A stretch of DNA of 64,000 nucleotides from Paraburkholderia monticola (GCF_001580545.1 NZ_LRBG01000012.1:248001-312000); one strand, 5' to 3'; positions 35,498-44,749 are shown, counted from the stretch's first letter. The notes: a model not told the origin generated them from the letters alone. Made by a program: numbers and translations.

Positions 35498-37918
35498 TTA
35501 GTGCTTGACGACGTCCGTCGCGGCATCCTTGCCCGGCTCAGCCCCAACCGGTGCTGCAGGCTTCGGCTCTTCTTCCGGCAACGCTTGCGGCACACGTTCG
35601 AGCGCAAGTTCGAGCACCTTGTCGATCCAGCGGACCGGCACGATTTCGATCGCGTTCTTCACGTTGTCCGGGATCTCCGTCAAGTCCTTGACGTTCTCTT
35701 CCGGAATCAGCACGAGCTTGATGCCACCGCGATGCGCCGCGAGCAGCTTCTCCTTCAGACCGCCGATCGGCAGAACTTCGCCACGCAACGTGATTTCACC
35801 CGTCATCGCGACGTCGGCGCGCACCGGGATACCGGTCAACACCGACACCAGCGCGGTCGTCATCGCGATACCGGCCGAAGGACCATCTTTCGGCGTCGCG
35901 CCTTCCGGCACGTGAATGTGAATGTCCTGCTTGTCGAACGCTTCGTCCTTGATGCCAAGACGACGCGAACGCGAACGCACGACCGAGCGCGCCGCTTCGA
36001 CGGACTCCTTCATCACGTCGCCGAGCGAGCCCGTGCGGATCACATTGCCCTTGCCCGGCATCACCGCGGCTTCGATGGTCAGCAGATCGCCGCCCACTTC
36101 CGTCCACGCAAGACCGGTGACCTGGCCCACCTGATTTTCCTTCGCGGCCAGACCGAAGTCGTACTTGCGCACGCCGAGGAAGGTGTCGAGATTGCTACCG
36201 TCGACCTTCACCGCGCCCGCAGCCTTCTTCAGCAGAAGCATCTTCACGACCTTGCGGCAGATCTTCGACACTTCACGCTCGAGCGAGCGCACGCCCGCTT
36301 CACGCGTGTAGTAACGAATGATGTCGCGAATCGCGGTTTCCGCCACGTCGATCTCGCCATCCTTGAGACCGTTGTTCTTCTTCTGCTTCGGCAACAGATA
36401 ACGCTGCGCGATGCTGACCTTCTCGTCTTCCGTGTAGCCCGACAGACGGATCACTTCCATCCGGTCAAGCAGCGGCGGCGGAATGTTCAGCGAGTTCGAC
36501 GTCGCCACGAACATCACGTCCGACAGATCGAAGTCAACTTCGACATAGTGATCGGCGAACGTATGGTTCTGTTCCGGATCGAGCACTTCAAGCAGCGCCG
36601 ACGACGGATCGCCGCGGAAATCCTGGCCCATCTTGTCGACTTCGTCGAGCAGGAACAGCGGATTGCGCACGCCGACCTTGGTCAGGCTTTGCAGGATCTT
36701 GCCCGGCATCGAGCCGATATACGTACGACGGTGACCGCGAATCTCGGCTTCGTCACGCACGCCGCCCAACGCCATGCGCACGAACTTACGGTTCGTCGCG
36801 CGCGCGATCGACTGACCCAGCGAGGTCTTACCGACACCCGGAGGCCCAACGAGGCACAGGATCGGCGCCTTGACCTTGTCGACACGTTGCTGGACCGCGA
36901 GATACTCGAGAATCCGTTCCTTCACCTTCTCGAGACCGAAGTGGTCTTCGTCGAGCACGCGCTCCGCATTCGAGAGGTCGTTGTTGACCTTGCTCTTCTT
37001 GCGCCACGGCAGGCCGATCAGCGTGTCGATGTAGTTGCGCACGACCGTCGCTTCCGCCGACATCGGCGACATCAGCTTGAGCTTCTTCAGCTCGGAGTCG
37101 GCTTTCTTCTTCGCTTCCTTCGGCATGCGGGCGGCCGTGATGCGCTTCTCGAGTTCTTCGAGATCCGCACCTTCCTCGCCTTCGCCGAGTTCCTTCTGGA
37201 TCGCCTTGACCTGTTCGTTCAGGTAGTACTCGCGCTGGCTCTTCTCCATCTGACGCTTCACGCGCCCACGGATGCGCTTTTCGACCTGCAGGATGTCGAT
37301 CTCGGCTTCGAGTTGCGCGAGCAGATGCTCGAGCCGCTCGATCACCGGGAACATCTCGAGGATGTGCTGCTTCTGGTCCAGCTTGAGCGGCAGGTGCGCC
37401 GCGATCGTGTCGGCAAGACGCCCGGCCTCGTCGATGCCCGACAGCGAGGTCAGGATCTCCGGCGGGATCTTCTTGTTCAGCTTCACATACTGGTCGAACT
37501 GCGACACGATCGCGCGACGCAGCGCTTCGGTTTCAGCGCTGTCGGCGTGGTCGGGTTCGAGCGGCATGACTTCGCACGAGAACTGCGTTTCCTGTTCTTC
37601 GATGGAAAGCGTCTTGGCGCGCTGCAAGCCTTCGACGAGCACCTTCACGGTACCGTCGGGCAACTTCAGCATCTGCAGGATGTTGGCGATACACCCTACT
37701 TCGTACATGTCCTTTTCGGTCGGCTCATCTTTCGCAGCCGTTTTCTGGGCGACGAGCATGATGTGCTTGCCGCCTTCCATCGCTGCTTCGAGAGCCTTGA
37801 TCGACTTCGGGCGGCCTACGAAGAGCGGAATCACCATGTGCGGGAAAACGACTACGTCGCGCAGCGGGAGCAGCGGCAGCGTAATGCGTTCCGGCGGGAG
37901 GAGTTGGGTTCCTGACAT
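35498..37918 (-). CDS. lon: ATP-dependent protease Lon
   Basis: An 806-residue LonA protease that degrades misfolded and regulatory proteins. Order of parts: N-terminal substrate-binding LAN domain (LPLLPLRDVVVFPHMVIPLF), coiled coil, AAA+ module with GPPGVGKTSL, and C-terminal protease domain with the catalytic serine in PKDGPSAGIAM and the later lysine. The tail after about residue 775 is rich in proline and glutamate. A GGGGA ribosome-binding site precedes the start. It follows clpX after a terminator and has its own candidate heat-shock promoter. Confidence 0.97.
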   Translation of the reverse strand: MSGTQLLPPERITLPLLPLRDVVVFPHMVIPLFVGRPKSIKALEAAMEGGKHIMLVAQKTAAKDEPTEKDMYEVGCIANILQMLKLPDGTVKVLVEGLQRAKTLSIEEQETQFSCEVMPLEPDHADSAETEALRRAIVSQFDQYVKLNKKIPPEILTSLSGIDEAGRLADTIAAHLPLKLDQKQHILEMFPVIERLEHLLAQLEAEIDILQVEKRIRGRVKRQMEKSQREYYLNEQVKAIQKELGEGEEGADLEELEKRITAARMPKEAKKKADSELKKLKLMSPMSAEATVVRNYIDTLIGLPWRKKSKVNNDLSNAERVLDEDHFGLEKVKERILEYLAVQQRVDKVKAPILCLVGPPGVGKTSLGQSIARATNRKFVRMALGGVRDEAEIRGHRRTYIGSMPGKILQSLTKVGVRNPLFLLDEVDKMGQDFRGDPSSALLEVLDPEQNHTFADHYVEVDFDLSDVMFVATSNSLNIPPPLLDRMEVIRLSGYTEDEKVSIAQRYLLPKQKKNNGLKDGEIDVAETAIRDIIRYYTREAGVRSLEREVSKICRKVVKMLLLKKAAGAVKVDGSNLDTFLGVRKYDFGLAAKENQVGQVTGLAWTEVGGDLLTIEAAVMPGKGNVIRTGSLGDVMKESVEAARSVVRSRSRRLGIKDEAFDKQDIHIHVPEGATPKDGPSAGIAMTTALVSVLTGIPVRADVAMTGEITLRGEVLPIGGLKEKLLAAHRGGIKLVLIPEENVKDLTEIPDNVKNAIEIVPVRWIDKVLELALERVPQALPEEEPKPAAPVGAEPGKDAATDVVKH

Positions 37919-37951
37919 TTCATTTCCCCATGAGTGGAATCAGTTCGTTCG

Positions 37952-37981
37952 ATAGGTAAGGCCAGCAGAAAATATTGCAAG
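37952..37981 (-). promoter_or_regulatory. candidate sigma-32-type promoter of lon
   Basis: Reading the minus strand, CTTGCA (37976-37981) is followed after 14 bases by CCTTACCTAT (37952-37961). The -35 matches five of six bases of the heat-shock consensus CTTGAA; the -10 matches CCCCATNT only partly. Its position, about 35 bases before the lon start, and lon's usual heat-shock control support it. Confidence 0.45.
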
Positions 37982-37999
37982 CCTTCGCGTGTGGGAAAA

Positions 38000-38029
38000 G
38001 TTCAGTGACTCCGAAGGTTCAGTGACTCC
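38000..38029 (-). repeat. 13-bp direct repeat upstream of the lon promoter
   Basis: GTTCAGTGACTCC occurs perfectly at 38000-38012 and again at 38017-38029, a 17-base period. The pair lies about 20 bases upstream of the candidate lon -35 element and downstream of the clpX terminator. It might be a regulator-binding site or simply a local duplication. Confidence 0.7.
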
Positions 38030-38065
38030 ATAGTGAGAACAACCAGCCTGACCACACGATAAACG

Positions 38066-38099
38066 AAAAAGCCGTTCACGTCGCCATGAACGGCTTTTT
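38066..38099 (-). terminator. terminator after clpX
   Basis: AAAAAGCCGTTCA (38066-38078) pairs with TGAACGGCTTTTT (38087-38099) around an eight-base loop, and T residues follow on the minus strand. It separates clpX from the lon promoter region. Confidence 0.88.
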
Positions 38100-38118
38100 T
38101 GCAGAACTCGAAAGCCGA

Positions 38119-39390
38119 TCAGTTCGAACCCGCGACCTTCGGCGCGTCTTCGTAGATCAGCAGTGGCTTGCCGTCGCCGTCGATGACGTTGTCGTCGATG
38201 ATGACCTTACTGACGCCTTTCATTTGCGGCAGGTCGTACATCACTTCGAGCAACGCCTGTTCCAGAATCGAACGCAGGCCCCGCGCGCCCGTCTTACGGC
38301 GGATCGCCTTGCGCGCCACGGCCTGCAAGGCGGCCGGACGGATCTCGAGCTCGACGCGCTCCATGCTGAAGAGCTTGTGATACTGCTTGACCAGCGCATT
38401 CTTCGGTTCGACGAGAATCTTCATCAGCGCCGCTTCGTCGAGCTTGCCGAGCGTCGCGACCACCGGCAGACGGCCGATCAGTTCCGGAATCAGGCCGAAC
38501 TTGATCAGATCTTCCGGTTCCACTTCGCGCAGCACTTCGCCGGCGTCGCGGTCCTGCTTGCTCTTCACGCTCGCACCGAAACCGATGCCCGTCTTCTCGG
38601 TACGATCGACGATGACCTTCTCGAGGCCGTCGAACGCGCCACCGCAGATGAACAGGATGTTGGTCGTATCGACCTGGATGAAGTCCTGGTTCGGATGCTT
38701 ACGACCACCTTGCGGCGGCACCGACGCCATCGTGCCTTCGACCAGCTTCAGCAGAGCCTGCTGCACGCCCTCGCCCGATACGTCGCGGGTGATGGACGGG
38801 TTGTCGGACTTGCGGCTGATCTTATCGATTTCGTCGATGTAGACGATGCCGCGCTGGGCCTTGTCCACTTCGTAATTGCAATTCTGCAACAGCTTCTGAA
38901 TGATGTTCTCGACGTCTTCACCGACATAGCCGGCTTCCGTCAGCGTGGTCGCGTCCGCGATCACGAACGGCACGTTCAGAAGGCGCGCGAGCGTCTGCGC
39001 GAGCAGCGTCTTGCCAGAGCCGGTCGGGCCGATCAGCAGGATGTTGCTCTTCGACAGCTCGATTTCGTCTTTCTTGTCGAGATGCTTGAGACGCTTGTAG
39101 TGGTTGTAGACCGCGACCGCGAGGATCTTCTTCGCGCGTTCCTGACCGATCACGTACTGGTCGAGAATTTCACGGATTTCCTGCGGAGTCGGCAGGTCGG
39201 ACTTCGACAAGCCCGCCTCGATGCCCGCGCCTGCAGCCTCGTCACGAATGATTTCGTTGCACAGGTCGATACATTCATCGCAGATGAACACCGACGGGCC
39301 AGCAATCAGTTTCTTGACCTCATGCTGACTCTTGCCGCAAAACGAGCAATACAACAGCTTTTCGCTGTTAGAACCTTTCTTGTCCGCCAT
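38119..39390 (-). CDS. clpX: ClpX unfoldase subunit of the ClpXP protease
   Basis: A 423-residue AAA+ ATPase that unfolds tagged substrates and feeds them to ClpP. The N-terminal zinc-binding domain has four cysteines (CSFCGK and CDECIDLC). Walker A is GPTGSGKTLLAQ, Walker B IVYIDEIDKI. The IGF loop that docks on ClpP is present within KTGIGFGA. Length is standard. It is transcribed after clpP with a 196-base spacer in which no other gene is seen. Confidence 0.98.
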   Translation of the reverse strand: MADKKGSNSEKLLYCSFCGKSQHEVKKLIAGPSVFICDECIDLCNEIIRDEAAGAGIEAGLSKSDLPTPQEIREILDQYVIGQERAKKILAVAVYNHYKRLKHLDKKDEIELSKSNILLIGPTGSGKTLLAQTLARLLNVPFVIADATTLTEAGYVGEDVENIIQKLLQNCNYEVDKAQRGIVYIDEIDKISRKSDNPSITRDVSGEGVQQALLKLVEGTMASVPPQGGRKHPNQDFIQVDTTNILFICGGAFDGLEKVIVDRTEKTGIGFGASVKSKQDRDAGEVLREVEPEDLIKFGLIPELIGRLPVVATLGKLDEAALMKILVEPKNALVKQYHKLFSMERVELEIRPAALQAVARKAIRRKTGARGLRSILEQALLEVMYDLPQMKGVSKVIIDDNVIDGDGKPLLIYEDAPKVAGSN

Positions 39391-39586
39391 AGATGTATGA
39401 GCCTCCGGACAGTGAATTACATAATACGCCGTTTGCCCCCGCCACGCAGTTTGGGCGCGCCGGGGCTAGTGAGCAGGATAACGGCGCTTGCCGCGGACGC
39501 CCGGACGGAAGTTGATCATTCACAACCGACCCGATGACGGTTTTGCCGCAACGGTGGGCAAAACAGCGGGGCAAAACCGTACCAGA

Positions 39587-40240
39587 TCAGGGACGCTTGT
39601 GCGCCACCTGGTCAACGAGGCCGTACGCTTGCGCGTCATCGCCGGACATGAAATTGTCGCGGTCGGTGTCGCGCGCGATACGTTCGACGGGTTGACCGGT
39701 GTGGTGCGCGAGCAGATGATTCAGCCGCTCCTTCAGGTACAGGATTTCGCGCGCCTGGATTTCAATGTCAGATGCCTGGCCGCGCGCGCCGCCGAGCGGC
39801 TGGTGAATCATCACGCGCGAATTCGGCAGCGCGAAACGCTTGCCCTTCGCGCCGGCCGCGAGCAGGAACGCGCCCATGCTCGCCGCGAGCCCCATGCACA
39901 GCGTCGAGACGTCCGGCTTGATGAACTGCATCGTATCGTAGATCGCCATACCTGCCGACACGGAGCCGCCCGGGCTGTTGATGTAGAAGTAGATGTCCTT
40001 GTCCGGATTTTCGCTTTCCAGAAACAGCATCTGCGCGACCACCAGATTGGCCGTCTGGTCGTTCACTTCGCCCACGAGGAACACGATGCGTTCCTTCAGC
40101 AGACGCGAATAAATATCATACGAGCGCTCGCCCCGGCCGCTCGTTTCCACGACGATCGGCACCAGACCGAGTGCCTGCGCTTCGAGATCCCGGGACGACT
40201 GGGAGGTCAACGTGTCCAGCATTTGGGCGCGAAAGGTCAT
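39587..40240 (-). CDS. clpP: ATP-dependent Clp protease proteolytic subunit
   Basis: A 217-residue serine protease forming the ClpP barrel. The catalytic serine is Ser121 in LAASMGAF and the histidine His146 in VMIHQPLGG; the aspartate lies near the C-terminus. FYINSPGGSVSAG is the conserved handle region. The N-terminal stretch before LVPIVVE is probably removed as a propeptide. It lies between tig and clpX, the usual arrangement for this chaperone-protease operon. Confidence 0.98.
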   Translation of the reverse strand: MTFRAQMLDTLTSQSSRDLEAQALGLVPIVVETSGRGERSYDIYSRLLKERIVFLVGEVNDQTANLVVAQMLFLESENPDKDIYFYINSPGGSVSAGMAIYDTMQFIKPDVSTLCMGLAASMGAFLLAAGAKGKRFALPNSRVMIHQPLGGARGQASDIEIQAREILYLKERLNHLLAHHTGQPVERIARDTDRDNFMSGDDAQAYGLVDQVAHKRP

Positions 40241-40288
40241 GCAATGGATCCTTGTCTGGAAATAATCTGAATATTAGCTGCTGGACAC

Positions 40289-40316
40289 AGGTTGGTGCGG
40301 CGAGCCCGTATTCAAG
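40289..40316 (-). promoter_or_regulatory. possible heat-shock-type promoter of clpP
   Basis: A perfect heat-shock -35 CTTGAA is read on the minus strand at 40311-40316, in the tig-clpP spacer. After 14 bases the downstream element ACCAACCT (40289-40296) matches the sigma-32 -10 only weakly. A sigma-70-like TAATAT further down is an alternative. Tentative. Confidence 0.3.
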
Positions 40317-40377
40317 TACCGGTTTCTGTGTGCGCCGCACGACCTGATCCGGTACCTCACACATTTTCACGGCACAA

Positions 40378-40425
40378 AAAAACGGCGTGCGGGCCGTCGG
40401 TCGCTCCGACAGCCGGCACGCCGTT
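40378..40425 (-). terminator. terminator after tig
   Basis: AACGGCGTGC (40381-40390) and GCACGCCGTT (40416-40425) form a 10-bp stem with a long partly paired loop, and a T-run follows on the minus strand. It sits 11 bases after the tig stop and would separate tig from clpP. Confidence 0.8.
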
Positions 40426-40435
40426 GCAGCGACGC

Positions 40436-41782
40436 TTACGCCTGCGCCGTTGCGCTTGCCAGTTCTTCGAAGCTCACTTCCTTGTCCGTCACCTTCGCCT
40501 TGCTGAGGACGAAGTCGACGACGTTGGCTTCAACGACGTACGCTTCCATTTCAGCAAGACGTTGCTGGTTCGAATAATACCAGCGCACGACTTCCTTCGG
40601 GTCCTCATAGCTTTTCGCGAATTCGTCCACTTCGGCACGGATCTGTTCCGGCTTCGCTTGCAGTTCGTTCGCCTTCACCAGTTCGGCCAGCACGAGGCCC
40701 AGCTTGACGCGACGCTCGGCCTGCTCCTTGAACATCGCCGCCGGGATCGGCGCGTCTTTCGCGTTCGGCACGCCACGCTGCTCCAGATCCTGACGAGCCA
40801 TCGCGACGAGGCGTTCCTGATCCTGTTCGATCAGCGCGTTCGGCACGTCGAGTTCCGAGATCTTGAGCAGTGCGTCCATCACCTGGTTCTTGACGATGGC
40901 TTGCGTGCGGCGCTTGGCTTCACGCTCGAGGTTGTCCTTGATTTCGGCGCGCATCTTGGTCAGATCGCCGTCTTCGATGCCGAGCGACTTCGCGAACTCG
41001 CCGTCCACTTCCGGCAGATGCGGCCATTCGATCTTCTTCATCGTGATCGTGAATTGTGCCGTCTTGCCCGCCACTTCCTTGCCGTGGTAGTCGTCCGGGA
41101 ACTTCAGGTCGAATTCCTTCGCTTCGCCGACCTTCAGGCCGAGCGCCGCCTTTTCGAATTCCGGCAGCATGCGGCCTTCGCCGAGGATGAACCCGAAGTC
41201 TTCGGCGCTACCGCCCTGGAATGCTTCACCGTCGAGCTTGCCGAGGAAGTCGACCGTCACGCGATCGCCGTCTTTCGCGGCCGTATCCGCGCCGCCGTCG
41301 CCGTGCTCGCCGGATTCACCGCGAGCGTGGAAATGCACGCGCTGCTTGCGCAGGATGTCCAGTGTGCGGTCGATTTCCGCTTCGCTGATGGTGGTCGTAG
41401 TGCGCTCGATTTCAGCCGCGGCGACGTCGCCCAGCTTCACTTCCGGGTACACCTCGAAGGTCGCGTCGAACGCATAGTTGCCTTCAGCGGCGTCGGCCTT
41501 CGGCGCGAAGCTCGGCTGGCCTGCGACACGCAGGTTTTCGGTGCGGCTGATGTCGAAGAATTCCTTGCCGACCTTGTCGCTCAGCACTTCGGCTTCCACC
41601 TGGCCCGAATACTGTTGCGTCACCATCTTGAGCGGCACCTTGCCCGGGCGGAAACCCGGCATGCGCACGTTCTTCGCGAGTTGACGGATACGCGAATCCA
41701 CTTCCTTCTGCACGGCATCCTTCGGCAGGGAAATCGTCACGCGGCGTTCGAGCTTGCCGAGGTTTTCAACAACGTTAGCCAT
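40436..41782 (-). CDS. tig: trigger factor
   Basis: A 448-residue ribosome-associated chaperone with peptidyl-prolyl isomerase activity. The ribosome-docking signature GFRPGKVP lies at about residues 44-51. The FKBP-like isomerase domain (about 160-250) contains DRVTVDFLGKLDGEAFQGG and GEGRMLPEFEKAALG. The C-terminal helical arms follow. It is the first gene of the tig-clpP-clpX-lon series, and its product receives nascent chains before the proteases act on failures. Confidence 0.97.
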   Translation of the reverse strand: MANVVENLGKLERRVTISLPKDAVQKEVDSRIRQLAKNVRMPGFRPGKVPLKMVTQQYSGQVEAEVLSDKVGKEFFDISRTENLRVAGQPSFAPKADAAEGNYAFDATFEVYPEVKLGDVAAAEIERTTTTISEAEIDRTLDILRKQRVHFHARGESGEHGDGGADTAAKDGDRVTVDFLGKLDGEAFQGGSAEDFGFILGEGRMLPEFEKAALGLKVGEAKEFDLKFPDDYHGKEVAGKTAQFTITMKKIEWPHLPEVDGEFAKSLGIEDGDLTKMRAEIKDNLEREAKRRTQAIVKNQVMDALLKISELDVPNALIEQDQERLVAMARQDLEQRGVPNAKDAPIPAAMFKEQAERRVKLGLVLAELVKANELQAKPEQIRAEVDEFAKSYEDPKEVVRWYYSNQQRLAEMEAYVVEANVVDFVLSKAKVTDKEVSFEELASATAQA

Positions 41783-42329
41783 GGCTTCAATCGTCCTAAA
41801 ATTATTCGAGCGAATCAGTTATCTTCTCCGTGCCGCCTGTCGATGTCGCTTCGCATCGATTTGCGCCGGTTGCATCGATCAGGCGCCTGCGCCGCGGGCT
41901 TGCAGGCCGCCGGCAGCACGGTTGAGTCCAAAGAGCCAAATATTTTAGCAAACTATTTGCGCGCCTAGCCGGGATTCGATGGTTGCACCGACTTTTCTCT
42001 GTATCCTGGCGTTTTGCGGGCACTTTTCGGGTTGTTTCGACACGGGCAGCGCGTTTTGTCGCCGACGTCACGATCCGGCCACGCACCGTGGATTGTTCCG
42101 GCGCTTGCCCGTCATGCGGCAAAGGCTTCACGCCACCGCTCGCGCCCACCCCCTACCGACCCATCGCCGCGGCGATCCCGCCTATGCCGTTCGACATATT
42201 CAGCCTGCGCCCCCATGCTGATAAGCTAACGCACTCGGTCGGGCCATCGCCCACCACCGGTCGCCCGCAACCGGTCTCCTCACCCGCTCCGGCAACCGTT
42301 TACAACGACTCAAACCTCTCAGAGACACC
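41783..42329. other. 547-base divergent spacer between tig and glycerate kinase
   Basis: I find no supported gene in this stretch; reading frames that cross it run into glycerate kinase in the wrong frame. A minus-strand TGCTAAAAT (41942-41950) resembles an extended -10 element for tig, leaving a leader of roughly 150 bases. No hairpin with a T-run and no known RNA motif stand out. Confidence 0.5.
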
Positions 42330-43475
42330 ATGTCGAATTCGTCGCCCTCGCCTGTCGTCGTCATCGCTCCCGATTCATTCAAAGGCTCGCTCAGCGCGGA
42401 ACAGGTCGCGCAGGCGATCGCCTCTGGCATTCAGCGCGCGCGTCCCGACGCCAGCGTACGTATCTGCCCGATGGCCGATGGTGGCGAAGGCACGCTCGAC
42501 GCGATGCTCACGAGCGGCGGCGAACGCCGCACGCTCCGCGTGCGCGGCGCGGCCGGTCCGACGCGCGAAGCGCTGACCGGCCTGCTCGCGGACGGCAGCG
42601 CGATCATCGAAACGGCGGAGATCGTCGGCATTACGGACCCGGTCGGCATGGGCGTTCCGGTCGAGGCGCGCAGCACACGCGGCATGGGCGAGGCGATTCG
42701 CGCCCTGCTCAACGCCGGCGTGCGGCGCTTTTTCGTGGCGCTCGGCGGCAGCAGCACGAACGATGGGGGCGCTGGCCTGCTCACCGGCCTCGGCCTGCAA
42801 CTGTTCGACGCGCAAGGTAACCCGCTCGAAGGCACGCCCGAACAGCTCGCGCGGGTCGCACGGGTCGACGCATCGCTGCTCGACGCCCGGCTTGCCGACA
42901 CGCAATTTGTCGGCATGTCGGACGTCGACAATCCGCTCACCGGCGATCACGGCGCGACCGCGATCTTCGGCCCGCAAAAAGGCGTGAAGCCAGAACAGGT
43001 CGCGCCGATCGACGCGGCGCTCGCACACTTCGCCGATCTGCTCGAGGCCGCGCTTGGCCGCACCGCGCGCGACCAACCGGGCGCGGGCGCGGCGGGCGGT
43101 CTCGGCTTCGCGCTGCACATGCTCGGCGCGCAGTTCGAGCCGGGCGCGGAAACGGTCGCCCGCCAGATCGGTCTCGACGCCGCGCTCACCGGCGCTGACT
43201 GGCTGATCACCGGCGAAGGTCGCTCGGACGTGCAGACGCTGCACGGCAAGGCACCGTTCATCGCGTGCGCGCATGCACGGGCCGCGGGTGTGCCCGCCAC
43301 GCTGCTGTCCGGCGCGGTCGACTCCGCCGCGCTGCCGCGTCTTGCCGAACACTTCAGCGGTTGCTTTTCGCCGGCGCCAGGACCGATCACGCTCGACGTC
43401 GCGATTCGCGACGCGGCGCGCCTGCTCGCCAACGAGGCGGAGCAGTTGACGCGCCTGAAATACGGCGTGCGTTGA
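42330..43475 (+). CDS. glycerate kinase
   Basis: A 381-residue member of the GlxK/GarK glycerate kinase family, which phosphorylates D-glycerate from the glyoxylate or glucarate routes into glycolysis. The N-terminus VVIAPDSFKGSLSA and the segments MADGGEGTLD, LGGSSTNDGGAG, DVDNPLTGDHGA and ITGEGRSDVQTLHGKAP are diagnostic. Length is normal. The MarR regulator gene follows after 63 bases. No other glyoxylate-pathway gene (gcl, hyi, garR) is adjacent in this window. Confidence 0.93.
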   Translation: MSNSSPSPVVVIAPDSFKGSLSAEQVAQAIASGIQRARPDASVRICPMADGGEGTLDAMLTSGGERRTLRVRGAAGPTREALTGLLADGSAIIETAEIVGITDPVGMGVPVEARSTRGMGEAIRALLNAGVRRFFVALGGSSTNDGGAGLLTGLGLQLFDAQGNPLEGTPEQLARVARVDASLLDARLADTQFVGMSDVDNPLTGDHGATAIFGPQKGVKPEQVAPIDAALAHFADLLEAALGRTARDQPGAGAAGGLGFALHMLGAQFEPGAETVARQIGLDAALTGADWLITGEGRSDVQTLHGKAPFIACAHARAAGVPATLLSGAVDSAALPRLAEHFSGCFSPAPGPITLDVAIRDAARLLANEAEQLTRLKYGVR

Positions 43476-43538
43476 CCCGCGAAACGGTGGCGGCAACAAT
43501 CACAGCGCCACGACCGTTCCACTCATCATGGGGTAACC

Positions 43539-43991
43539 ATGAAGGACTCCGCCAAAGCCGGGCTCGAGCAGTTCCTCACGTATCGTCTGCATGTGCTGAA
43601 CAAACTGGCCGAGCGCGGCATCAGCGCGCGCTACGCGGCAAAGCTCGACGTGACGCTGCCTGAAGCGCGGGTGATCGCGTCGGTGGGGTCGTTCGGGCCG
43701 TTCTCGATCATGGAGCTGGCGCGCCATGCCAATCTCGACAAAAGCCAGGCAAGCCGCGCGGCTGAAGCGCTGATCCGGCAGGGACTCGTGCAGCGCGAGA
43801 CGAGCGCGGCGGACGGCCGCGTCGTGCTGGTTTCGCTAACGCCGGAGGGCCGCGCGCTGTATCGCAAGGTGATGCCGATCGCGCGCAAGTGGAACGGCGA
43901 TATGTTCGACTGTCTCGACGAGAAAGAGAAGGCCGCGCTCGGCGCGGCGCTCGACAAGGTGATCAACACGATGAGCACGCGGGGGGAGTGA
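43539..43991 (+). CDS. MarR-family transcriptional regulator
   Basis: A 150-residue MarR-type regulator. The winged-helix core (about residues 25-115) shows VGSFGPFSIMELARHANLDKSQASRAAEALIRQGLV and the wing ADGRVVLVSLTPEGRALYRK. Such dimers usually repress nearby genes and release DNA on binding small phenolic or oxidising ligands. A GGGG ribosome-binding site precedes the ATG. Its target is unknown; the adjacent glycerate kinase gene on the same strand is one candidate. Confidence 0.92.
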   Translation: MKDSAKAGLEQFLTYRLHVLNKLAERGISARYAAKLDVTLPEARVIASVGSFGPFSIMELARHANLDKSQASRAAEALIRQGLVQRETSAADGRVVLVSLTPEGRALYRKVMPIARKWNGDMFDCLDEKEKAALGAALDKVINTMSTRGE

Positions 43992-44112
43992 GACCGCGCG
44001 GCGCGAGCCGGCCGTGTTCGAAAAGCAGCGCTTCATGGCAATGGGCGGCGCGTGTCAAAATCGAGGATTGGCCAACGCGCCTTCATCCTCTTTTTCATCC
44101 AGGGACGTTTCA

Positions 44113-44400
44113 GTGGACATCAACAAACAGCTCGCGGCACTCACCGCGTCAGAGCTTCAGACCGCCGGCGCGAGCCAGGCGACCGCGATCGCGCTCAGCG
44201 TTGTGCTACGTCATCTTCGTTCGCCGGAGCTGGCGAAACTGCTGTCGTCGGCATTTGAAAATCATCAGGCGGTGATGTTGCAAACGCCGTGGCCGGACCA
44301 GATGCTGCAGTCGTTCGATTCGACGCGCCGTTTCCTCGAAGGCGCCGCGCAGACGGAATTGCCGGGCTCGCAGCAAGCGTCGGGAACGCCGGACGTCTGA
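44113..44400 (+). CDS. hypothetical protein, 95 residues
   Basis: A small soluble protein beginning with GTG (MDINKQLAALTASELQ) after an AGGGA ribosome-binding site. It is predicted mainly helical with no signal peptide or membrane segment. The central part SVVLRHLRSPELAKLLSSAF and QTPWPDQMLQSFDSTRRFLEG is well-formed coding sequence, but I do not recognise a family. A longer in-frame start at 44014 is possible but less likely. A terminator follows. Confidence 0.7.
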   Translation: MDINKQLAALTASELQTAGASQATAIALSVVLRHLRSPELAKLLSSAFENHQAVMLQTPWPDQMLQSFDSTRRFLEGAAQTELPGSQQASGTPDV

Positions 44401-44453
44401 GTCGCGCGTTCGCGATGCAAGGCCGCGGCCTTGCAGAAACCGCGCAAAAAAGA

Positions 44454-44490
44454 AAAAACCCCGTCGGTCCGAAGACTTGACGGGGTTTTT
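44454..44490. terminator. bidirectional terminator between the hypothetical gene and tRNA-Leu
   Basis: AAAAACCCCGTC (44454-44465) pairs with GACGGGGTTTTT (44479-44490) around a 13-base loop. T-runs on both strands serve the plus-strand hypothetical gene and the minus-strand tRNA. Confidence 0.87.
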
Positions 44491-44506
44491 CTCGACTACT
44501 TATGAC

Positions 44507-44593
44507 TGGTGCGAGGGAGGGGACTCGAACCCCTACACCCTTGCGGGCGTCAGGACCTAAACCTGGTGCGTCTACCAATTTCGCCACCCTCGC
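44507..44593 (-). tRNA. tRNA-Leu (UAG)
   Basis: An 87-base class-II tRNA on the minus strand with acceptor arms GCGAGGG and CCCTCGC, a long variable arm, T-arm GTTCGAGTC and encoded CCA. The anticodon loop TTTAGGT gives UAG, for leucine. Confidence 0.97.
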
Positions 44594-44740
44594 AGCCGGG
44601 TACGCCGCGATGCGTCGCGCCCGATTGTCCTGTGCACTCTCAAGCGCGCCAAATAACGCGCCGAAAAGCGTAAGCGCGAGATTCTAACCGATTGATTCGC
44701 GCTTGTCTGCACCCGCTGGCATCTGCATGCGCAGTGCCGA

Positions 44741-44749
44741 TGCTACAAT
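44741..44749 (+). promoter_or_regulatory. extended -10 promoter of the phytoene-synthase-like gene
   Basis: TGCTACAAT matches the extended -10 form TGnTATAAT with one change and lies 76 bases before the gene start. No -35 match is evident, as is usual for extended -10 promoters. Confidence 0.45.

Noticed and set aside
41983..42576. Possible gene in the tig-glycerate kinase spacer
   Set aside because: The frame overlaps glycerate kinase in another frame, is rich in Pro, Arg and Ser, and shows no family pattern.
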